NCBI RefSeq assembly: GCF_020176695.1
Contig: NZ_JAIWIA010000030.1
Location: 92,045-156,044 of the forward strand
Direction of reading: 5' to 3'
DNA length: 64,000 nucleotides
DNA from: Massilia sp. MS-15
Lineage (GTDB): Bacteria > Pseudomonadota > Gammaproteobacteria > Burkholderiales > Burkholderiaceae_D
Shown here: positions 27,320-36,100 of the stretch, piece by piece
Layout: each line of letters opens with the position of its first letter
How positions within the stretch are numbered: the stretch's first letter is position 1
The notes under the pieces: generated by a model
Databases searched by the model: none
Seen by the model: the letters and a program-made list of their open reading frames with translations, nothing else
Told to the model about the DNA's origin: nothing
Made by a program: the position numbers and the translations under genes

Positions 27320-27970
27320 ATGTTCCCGAGTTCCACCATGCTGGCGACGCCCGCCGTCGCCGCGATCAATCATCTGCTGGCCCAGGAAGCCTGGGCGCGC
27401 GCCGCGCTGGCGCGCCATGCCGGCAAGCTGGCCTGCATCGACCTGGGCCAGTTCGCGCTGCGCGTGCGCGTGGCGCGCGACGGCATGCTGGAAGCCGCCG
27501 GCGGGGAAGAGACCGCCAGCGTGAGCATCCGCCTCAAGCTGGCCGACCTGCCCCTGCTCCTGCAGAACCGCGAGCGGGCTTTTTCCTACGTCAAGATCGA
27601 GGGTGACGCCGAGTTCGCCAACACCCTGTCGACGCTGTCGAAAGACTTGCGCTGGGATGCCGAGTACGACCTTGAGCGCGTGCTGGGACCGCTCGGCGCG
27701 CGCCGCCTGGTGGGTGGTGCGCGCGGCGCGGCCGAGGGCGTGCTGGGCGGCGGCCGACGGCTGGCCGGGAACCTGGCCGAATTTCTGCTGGAAGAGCGCC
27801 CGGTGCTGGTGCGGCCGGCGGCCGTGGACGAATTCGCGGCCGACGTCGTGCGCCTGCGCGACGACGTCGAGCGCGCCGCCAAGCGCATCGCCCGCCTCGA
27901 GCAGCGACTGGCACCTGCACCTGCACCTGCACCTGCACCAGCAAGCGTGATACTGAGTCCGGATAACTGA
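27320..27970 (+). CDS. ubiJ: Ubiquinone biosynthesis accessory factor UbiJ (SCP2 domain)
   Basis: A 216-residue protein with an SCP2 sterol-carrier-like domain (about 15-115, [20 protein letters not shown]) and a C-terminal helical part ending in a coiled coil ([20 protein letters not shown]). UbiJ holds hydrophobic ubiquinone intermediates in the soluble Ubi metabolon. Close to the end an in-frame CACCTG hexamer array encodes alternating Ala-Pro. An ATG at 27338 is an alternative start. The stop overlaps the ubiB start (TGATG). Confidence 0.9.
   Translation: MFPSSTMLATPAVAAINHLLAQEAWARAALARHAGKLACIDLGQFALRVRVARDGMLEAAGGEETASVSIRLKLADLPLLLQNRERAFSYVKIEGDAEFANTLSTLSKDLRWDAEYDLERVLGPLGARRLVGGARGAAEGVLGGGRRLAGNLAEFLLEERPVLVRPAAVDEFAADVVRLRDDVERAAKRIARLEQRLAPAPAPAPAPASVILSPDN
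27911..27942 (+). repeat. Hexanucleotide microsatellite inside ubiJ
   Basis: GCACCT is repeated four times followed by GCACCA. Units are six bases, so changes in copy number by slippage would add or remove Ala-Pro pairs without frameshift. Confidence 0.85.
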
Positions 27971-29550
27971 TGATATTGAAATTCCTGCGCCTGCTGAAAA
28001 TCCTTGCCGTCGCGACCAAGTACGGTCTCGACGAAATCGCCGTCACCAGCCTGCACGCGCCGCGCACCGCGCGCTTCATGAACACGGTGTTCTTCTGGCG
28101 CCGCATCACCTCGCCGCGCGCGATCCGCCTGCGCCAGGCACTGGAAGAGCTCGGCCCGATCTTCATCAAGTTCGGCCAGGTGCTGTCGACCCGGCGCGAC
28201 CTGATGCCGCCCGACATCGCCGACGAGCTGTCGCTGCTGCAGGACCGGGTGCCGCCCTTCGATTCGGACCTGGCGATCGCCCAGATCACCGAAGCCCTGG
28301 GCGCCCATCCCGACCAGCTGTTCGCCAGCTTCGACCGGGTGCCGGTGGCCTCGGCCTCGATCGCGCAGGTGCACTTCGCCACGCTGAAGGACGGCACCGA
28401 GGTGGCGGTCAAGGTGCTGCGTCCCGGCATGCGCAAGACCATCGACGAAGACCTGGCGCTGATGGACATGGCCGCCCGCCTGATCGAGAAGGTATGGGCC
28501 GAGAGCCGCCGCCTGAAGCCGCGCGAAGTGGTCGCCGAATTCGACAAGTACCTGCACGACGAGCTCGACCTGATGCGCGAAGCGGCCAACGCCAGCCAGC
28601 TGCGCCGCAACTTCGCCAACTCGAACCTGCTGATGGTGCCGGAAATGTACTGGGACTATTGCTCGAGCAGCGTGATCGTGATGGAGCGCATGCGCGGCAT
28701 CCCGGTGTCGCAGATCGACCGCCTGGCGGCCGAGGGCGTCGACCTCAAAAAGCTCTCGAGCGATGGCGTCGAGATCTTTTTCACGCAGGTTTTCCGCGAC
28801 GGCTTCTTCCATGCCGACATGCACCCGGGGAACATCCTGGTGTCGGTGGAGAAGGAAACCTTTGGCCGCTACATCGCGCTCGACTTCGGCATCGTGGGCA
28901 CCCTGAACGACTTCGACAAGGACTACCTGTCGCAGAACTTCCTGGCCTTCTTCCGGCGCGACTACAAGCGGGTGGCCGAGGCCCACATCGAATCGGGCTG
29001 GGCGCCGCGCGATACCCGCGTCGACGAGCTGGAATCGGCGGTGCGCGCCTGCTGCGAGCCGATCTTCGACCGGCCCCTGAAGGACATTTCCTTCGGCCAG
29101 ATCCTGCTGCGCCTGTTCCAGACCTCGCGCCGCTTCAATGTCGAGGTACAGCCGCAGCTCGTGCTGCTGCAGAAGACCCTGCTCAACATCGAGGGACTGG
29201 GACGCCAGCTCGATCCCGACCTCGATTTGTGGAAGACGGCCAAGCCTTACCTGGAGCGCTGGATGAGCGAACAGGTCGGCTGGCAGGGCCTGGTCGAGCG
29301 CCTGCGCGCGGAAGCGCCGCGCTACGCCCATATCTTCCCGCAACTGCCGCGCCTGCTGCACCAGACGCTCGAGCGCCACGCCCACTCGAGCATGACGACG
29401 CAGAATGGCCATCAGGTCGCCAACGCCGACCTGATGGTGGCGCTGCTGGTCGAGCAGCGCCGCACCAACCGCCTGCTGGCCTTCCTGGGCGCGGTGGTGG
29501 TGCTGGTGGGCAGCCTGACGGCCGGCTATTTCGTGCTGCATGGCGGCTGA
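27970..29550 (+). CDS. ubiB: Ubiquinone biosynthesis ATPase/kinase-like protein UbiB
   Basis: A 526-residue membrane-associated atypical kinase (ADCK/ABC1 family) needed for ubiquinone synthesis. The KxGQ motif lies in [16 protein letters not shown] (near 66-81). An Ala-rich nucleotide loop ASASIAQVH, the catalytic-loop [10 protein letters not shown] and the metal-binding ALDFGIVG follow. Two C-terminal hydrophobic helices ([20 protein letters not shown]) anchor it. It overlaps ubiJ by one base and the downstream methyltransferase by 11 bases. Confidence 0.96.
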   Translation: MILKFLRLLKILAVATKYGLDEIAVTSLHAPRTARFMNTVFFWRRITSPRAIRLRQALEELGPIFIKFGQVLSTRRDLMPPDIADELSLLQDRVPPFDSDLAIAQITEALGAHPDQLFASFDRVPVASASIAQVHFATLKDGTEVAVKVLRPGMRKTIDEDLALMDMAARLIEKVWAESRRLKPREVVAEFDKYLHDELDLMREAANASQLRRNFANSNLLMVPEMYWDYCSSSVIVMERMRGIPVSQIDRLAAEGVDLKKLSSDGVEIFFTQVFRDGFFHADMHPGNILVSVEKETFGRYIALDFGIVGTLNDFDKDYLSQNFLAFFRRDYKRVAEAHIESGWAPRDTRVDELESAVRACCEPIFDRPLKDISFGQILLRLFQTSRRFNVEVQPQLVLLQKTLLNIEGLGRQLDPDLDLWKTAKPYLERWMSEQVGWQGLVERLRAEAPRYAHIFPQLPRLLHQTLERHAHSSMTTQNGHQVANADLMVALLVEQRRTNRLLAFLGAVVVLVGSLTAGYFVLHGG

Positions 29551-30151
29551 TCCACCCGGCTTTGCCAGCCGCGATCCGCTCAGTCCGCAATTCTGGGACG
29601 AGCGTTTCGCCCGTTCTTTCACTCCCTGGGACCGGGGCGGCGTGCCGCAGGCGTTGCGCGACTTCGTGGCGCGCAACCCGGCGCCGCTGTCCACCCTGAT
29701 TCCCGGCTGCGGCAGCGCCTACGAGCTGGCCTTCCTGTGCGCAGCCGGCTGGGATGCGCTCGCGATCGATTTCGCACCCGAGGCGGTGGCGCGCGGCAGG
29801 GCGCTGGCGGGCCAGTGGGGCGCGCGCGTGGTGCAGGCGGATTTCTTCGCCTGGCAGCCGTCGCAGGCGCCCGGCTTCATCTACGAGTGCGCCTTCCTGT
29901 GCGCACTGCCGCCGGCCATGCGGGCGCAGCTGGCGGCGCGCTGGGCCGCCTTGCTGCCGCCGGGCGCCCTGCTGGGCGGCTTCTTCTTTTTTGACCAAAC
30001 GGTAAAAGGCCCGCCTTTCGGCATCGACAGGGCAGGGCTGGCGGCCTTGCTGGCGCCTTGCTTCGATCCCGTCGAGGATGCGCCGGTGGCGGATTCCATT
30101 CCGATCTTTGCCGGCAAGGAGCGCTGGATGCTCTGGCGGCGCCGCGCCTAG
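29540..30151 (+). CDS. TPMT-like SAM-dependent methyltransferase
   Basis: A 203-residue class I methyltransferase of the thiopurine S-methyltransferase family. It has the [18 protein letters not shown] segment typical of bacterial TPMT-like enzymes, SAM-binding [10 protein letters not shown], and a [15 protein letters not shown] block near the substrate site. Family members detoxify sulfur, selenium or tellurium compounds or halides; the substrate here cannot be told. It overlaps the ubiB end by 11 bases in another frame. It converges on the giant surface-protein gene, with 29 bases between. Confidence 0.88.
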   Translation: MAADPPGFASRDPLSPQFWDERFARSFTPWDRGGVPQALRDFVARNPAPLSTLIPGCGSAYELAFLCAAGWDALAIDFAPEAVARGRALAGQWGARVVQADFFAWQPSQAPGFIYECAFLCALPPAMRAQLAARWAALLPPGALLGGFFFFDQTVKGPPFGIDRAGLAALLAPCFDPVEDAPVADSIPIFAGKERWMLWRRRA

Positions 30152-30180
30152 CCGGCGTCATGCGCCGCCACGGCGCGGCA

Positions 30181-33100
30181 TCAGAAGGTATCGATCGTGG
30201 TCGATATCGTCCCGACCAGGCCGATCTTCTCGGCCGATTCCGCAAACCCCACCAGGACCTCGGCGCGGGTGCCCATGCCGCGGTCGAGCACCTCGGTCCA
30301 GTACGCGAGTTCCGCCACGCTTGCCGAGCGTCCCAGGCCGACCTGGTACAGGTGCGCCACGAAGGCCGCGTTGCTGGCCTGGCCAAGGCGCTGCTGCGCC
30401 TCCGTCGACTGCAGGAAGTTGTCGGCGATCTCGCGCATGCCGAGCCCGGCCTCGGCGCAGCCGAGCCAGAAGTTGATGCCGTCCTCGTCCACCTGGCGTC
30501 CGAACATCGTGCTGTACAGGCGTACCAGCATGGCGACATCGCTGCCGTTGAACGAGACGTCGGCCGCTTCCATGCCGGCTGCCGCGAAACGCAGGGTTTC
30601 GACGTTGGCGATGGTGTCGGCGCCGGCGCTAGCCTGGGCGCGGTGGCTCAGGACCAGGTTGCCCTGCGCGATCCGCATGCTGTAGTCGGCCAGGCTGGCG
30701 CCGGCCAGGCGCACGGTATCTTGGCCGCTGCCCCCGTCGAGGTAGTTGGTGCCGGTGCCGCCGAAGAGCAGGTCGTTGCCTTCGTCGCCGAAGATGCGGC
30801 TGTTGCCGCCCGTGCTGCCGAGGATATCGTCGCCGCCTCCCCCATGCAGGATGCCGTTGCCGGTGCCCAGCATGATGCTCTGGCTGGCGCCGTCGCCCCA
30901 TACCGCCTGCGCACCGTTGCCCGTCACCGTGGCTGCGCCGACGATGGCCGCGAACGCGACGTCCTGCAGGGCGATGGCCGTGCCGGCGGACAGGGCGCGG
31001 GTGTCGATCACCAGCGCCGCCAGGGGCGCGTCCGGCGCGTGCGGCGTGCCGGCGATGACGAGCGGGGTGGCGCCGGCTTGCGCGGAACTGGCCGGCCGCA
31101 GGGTCTGTACCAGCAGCGGCGCGTCGGATGCGATCCCGGACAGGAAATCGCTACCGCCGCCGACCATGTTCAGCTGGTCGCGCGAGCCGGTCTCGGTGTG
31201 CAGGGTGATCTCGCGGATCAGGTCCGTCAGCGAGGCGCCGGCGGCTTTCGGTGCGCCGTCGCCGATCACCTGCAAGCCGTAGCCGACCGGCAGCTGTGCG
31301 CTCAGCACGGGTTGGCCGCCACGGGATGCCAGCGGGATGTCGGCCACCGTGTTGTTGCCGACCTGTTCGTGACGGGTGTCGATGACGATCGGGATATCCA
31401 GCAGGCGCGCGCTGCTGCCATCGGGCTGGTCGACGGTGCCGATCCGGATCTCGACGCCGTCCACGGTGTCGTGCACGACCGGCGGCCGCTCGTCCACATC
31501 CGTGACCGCCACCGTCAGCATCTGGCTGGCGCTGCCGCTGGCATCGGTGGCCGTGACCTCGACCAGGTAGCTGTTGTCGCGTGCCTGGCCGCCGGGGATT
31601 TCGAAGTCGGGCGCGGCAGCGAAGCGCAGTGCTCCGCTCAAGGCATCGATCGTAAACAGGGCGGCGTCGGCGCCGCCGCTGATCGAATAGGTGACGGAGC
31701 CGAACGCTTCCGCCCGCACGGTGGTGACGGCCGTCGTGTTTTCCTGCACGCTGGCGTGCGCCGTCGCCAGTCCACCGTCGCTGGTGATCACGGGGGCCAT
31801 CACGGCGACGCCGCCCGGATCGGTGATGCTGCCGTTGACCAGGCCGTCACTGTCGAAGATGCCGCCGTCGACCAGCTCGAAGGTGATCCTGGTCTTGCTG
31901 CCCACCGTCGTGACCGATTTGGCCAGGTTGGTCCACTTGCCGCTGATGTCCTGCTTGAAGTAGCTGTTGACCTTGAGCGCAGCGTCGACGTAGATGCTGA
32001 TCTCGACCGCTGCTCCCAGCACCACGTTGCCGATCGTGAAGTCGAACACGCCGAGCGGCAGCTTGACGTTACGTGGCAGGCCGCCCGGGGCGGGCGCACT
32101 GCTGACCGCGCTCAGCGTCAGGCCGGGATCGACCGCCAGGGTGGCATACGGCGCGCCGCCGACCACGGTGGGCAGCGATGCCACATTGATCTGGGCACTG
32201 TCGGCAATGCCGTCGCCGTTGCCATCGCCCGCCGTGCCGAATGCGCCCGGCACCGCGTCCTCGATCGAGTTCGGGCGGCCGTCGTTGTCCAGGTCGCTGT
32301 CGTCGCGGTCGGCGGTGCCGTCGCCGTCGAGGTCCGCGAGCACGCTGATGCGCAGTGCCTGGGTGTCGATGCCGCCCTTGCCATCGCTGACCTTCACGTC
32401 GACTTCGTACACGTTGTCGCGGCCGGCATCGGCCGGCTGACCGAACACCGGGGCGGTGCGCAAGCGCAGCACGCCGGTGCTGCCGTCGATGTCGAACAGG
32501 GCGCTGTCCGCGCCGCCGATGATGCTGTACGAGAGCGCGTCGCCGTCCGGGTCGCTGGCCGTCACGGTAGCCACCACGGCCTGCCTCTCGGCCATGGCGA
32601 TCTCGGCGCTCGTTCCGCCGCCCCGGTTGGTAATCACCGGTGCCGCGTTGAATACCACATTGAAGGCCCCGAGGTTGGCATTGGCCGCCATGGCATTGCC
32701 AGCCAGGTCGACGACCTGTCCGCCGGCCAGGCCGATGGTCCAGCTGCCGGCATGCTGGCTGGCGGACCAGCCCGCAGCCGGCGCTGCGATGGTGTAGGTG
32801 GCGATGCCGGTCTGCGAGTCGAAGCTCGCGCCCAGCACGGCGAGCGTGCCAACCGTGCCGGGACCGGTGACGACCAGGTCGCCCGCGCCCAGGCTGGCGG
32901 CGTCGATGCCCGCGGATGCATCCGCAAGCGCAAGGCCGATGGTGAAGCTGTCGTTCCCGCCCGGTTGGTTCAGGGTCGGGCGCAGCACCGGGCCGGCGGT
33001 GGGCGCGACGGTATCGATGCGCAGCGGCGCCGCGTTGGTGCCGGCCGCACTGAGATTGCCCGCCTGGTCGGTCTGGCGCAGCCGCAAGGCGCCCGCGGCG

Positions 33101-36100
33101 TACAGGCCGTCGGCCAGCGTGAAGCTGGTGCCGCTGCCGGCGCTCCAGCTGGCGCCGCCATCAAGGCTGTACTCCCAGCCGGCGGCGTCCGGCGCCAGGC
33201 TCACGTCGACCGTGGCATTCCTGGTGACGCCATCGCTGGCGCTGGCGCCGGTGTCGAGGGCCAGTGCAAAGCCCGGGGCCGAAACGGCCGTGTCGACCGT
33301 GATCGGCGCCGCATTGGCGGCGGCGGCGCCCAGGTTGCCGGCGATATCGGTCTGGCGCACCTGGACCGCTCCGGCCGCGTAGGTGCTTGCGGCGAGCGTG
33401 AAGCTGGTGCCGCTGCCGGCGTTCCAGCTGGTGCCGCCATCAAGGCTGTACTCCCAGCTGGCGGCGTCCAGCGCCAGGCTCACATCGACCGTGGCCGCGT
33501 TGGTGATGCCGTCGCTGGCGCTGGCGCCGGTGTCGAGCGCCAGTGCGAACGCCGGCATGCCCACGCTGGTGTCCACGGTCAGCGCCGTGCCGCTGGCCGT
33601 GCTTGCGCTCAGGTTGCCGGCGATATCGGTCTGGCGTACCTGGATCGCGCCTGCGGCATAGCTGCCTGCGGCCAGCGTGAAGCTGGTGCCGCTGCCGGCG
33701 CTCCAGCTGGCGCCGCCATCAAGGCTGTCCTCCCAGCTGGCGGCGTCAAGCGCCAGGCTCACGTCGAACGTGGCCTCCCTGGTGATGCCGTCGGTGGCAC
33801 TGGCGCCGGTATCGACGGCCAGGACGGAGCCCGGTGCAGCGACGTTCGTGTCGACCGTGACCGGCGCCGCGTTGGTGGCGGCGGCGCTCAGGTTGCCGGC
33901 GATATCGGTCTGGCGCACCTGGATCGCACCGGCCGCGTAGGTGCTTGCGGCCAGCGTGAAGCTGGTGCCGCTGCCGACGTTCCAGCTGGCGCCGCCATCG
34001 GTGCTGTACTCCCAGCCAGCGGCATCCAGGGCCAGGCTCACGGCGACCGTGGCATTCCGGGTGACGCCATCGCTGGCGCTGGCGCCGGTGTCGAGGGCCA
34101 GTGCAAAGCCCGGGGCCGAAACGGCCGTGTCGACCGTGATCGGCGCAGCGTTGGCGGCGGCGGCGCCCAGGTTGCCGGCGATATCGGTCTGGCGCACCTG
34201 GACCGAACCGGCGGCGTAGGTGCTTGCGGCGAGCGTGAAGCTGGTGCCGCTGCCGGCGTTCCAGCTGGCGCCGCCATCGGTGCTGTACTCCCAGCCAGCG
34301 GCATCCAGGGCCAGGCTCACGGCGACCGTGGCATTCCGGGTGACGCCATCGCTGGCGCTGGCGCCGGTGTCGAGGGCCAGTGCAAAGCCCGGGGCCGAAA
34401 CGGCCGTGTCGACCGTGATCGGCGCCGCGTTGGCGGCGGCGGCGCCCAGGTTGCCGGCGATATCGGTCTGGCGCACCTGGACCGAACCGGCGGCGTAGGT
34501 GCTTGCGGCGAGCGTGAAGCTGGTGCCGCTGCCGGCGTTCCAGCTGGCGCCGCCATCAAGGCTGTATTCCCAGCTGGCGGCGTCCAGCGCCAGGCTCACG
34601 TCGACCGTGGCCGCGTTGGTGATGCCGTCGCTGGCGCTGGCGCCGGTGTCAAGCGCCAGTGCGAACGCCGGCATGCCCACGCTGGTATCCACGGTCAGCG
34701 CCGTGCCGCTGGCCGTGCTTGCGCTCAGGTTGCCGGCGATATCGGTCTGGCGTACCTGGATCGCGCCTGCGGGATAGCTGCCTGCCGCCAGCGTGAAGCT
34801 GGTGCCGCTACCGGCGCTCCAGCTGGCGCCGCCATCGGTGGAGTACTCCCAGCTGGCGGCGTCAAGCGCCAGCGTGAGCTGTACCGTCGTATCGCGGGTG
34901 ATGCCGTCGCTGCTGCCGGTGCCGGTATCGGCGGGCAGGATGAGTACCGGGGCCGCAACGGCGGTGTCGACCGTAATGGCCGTCGCATTCGTGGCCGCCG
35001 GGCTCAGGTTGCCGGCGATATCGGTCTGGCGTACCTGGATCGAACCGGCCAGGTAGCTGCCTGCCGCCAGCGTGAAGCTGGTGCCGCTGCCGGCGTTCCA
35101 GCTGGCGCCGCCATCGGTGCTGTATTCCCAGCCGGCGGCGTCGAGCGCCAGCGTGAGCTGGACCGTCGTATCGCGGGTGATGCCGTCGCTGCCGCTGGTG
35201 CCGGTATCGGCGGGCAGGGTGAGGACCGGCGCCGCAACGGCGGTGTCGACCGTGATGGCCGCCGCATTCGCGGCCGCCGCGCTCAGGTTGCCGGCGATAT
35301 CGCTCTGGCGCACCTGGATCGCGCCGGCGGCGTAGCTGGCGGCCGCCAGCTTGAAGCTGGTGCCGCTGCCGGCGTTCCAGCTGGCGCCGCCATCGGTGCT
35401 GTATTCCCAGCTGGCGGCGTCAAGCGCCAGCGTGAGCTGGACCGTCGCATCGCGGGTAATGCCGTCGCTGGTACTGCTACCGGTATCGGCGGGCAGGGTG
35501 AGTGCCGGGGCCGCAACGGCGGTGTCGACCGTGATGGCTGCCACGTTGGTGGCGGCGGCGCTCAGGTTGCCGGCCACGTCGGTCTGGCGCGCCCGGATCG
35601 TTCCGGCCGCATAGGTATTGGCTCCCAGCGTAAAGCTGCTGCCGCTGCCGGCGTTCCAGCTGGTGCCGCCATCGGTGCTGTATTCCCAGCTGGCGGCATC
35701 AGCAGCCAGGCTCACGTTGACCGTGGCGTTCCTGGTGACGCCGTCGCTGGCGCTGGCACCCGTGTCAGCAGCCAGCGCCAGCGTTGGCGCCGGCACCTGG
35801 AGATCGACCGTGATCGCGGCGCCGTTCTGCGCCGCTGCGCTGAGATTGCCGGCGTGGTCGGTCTGGCGCACCAGGACGCTGCCGGCGGCATAGGCGCCTT
35901 GCGCCAGCACGAAACTGGTGCCGCTGCCGGCGTGCCAGTCGGCGCCGCCGTTGCTGCTGTATTCCCAGCTTGCCATCTCGGCCGCGAGGGTGACGTTGAT
36001 GGTGCCGGCGGCCGTCACGCCATCGGTGGCGCTGGCGCCGGTGTCGCTGGCCAGGGTCAGCGATGGCATGGCCACGCTGTTATCCATGACGAAGCTCTGG

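Noticed and set aside
33007..36075. Regular direct repeats that might suggest a CRISPR array.
   Set aside because: Units are 279 bp without spacers and are fully coding in one frame; this is a protein-domain array.
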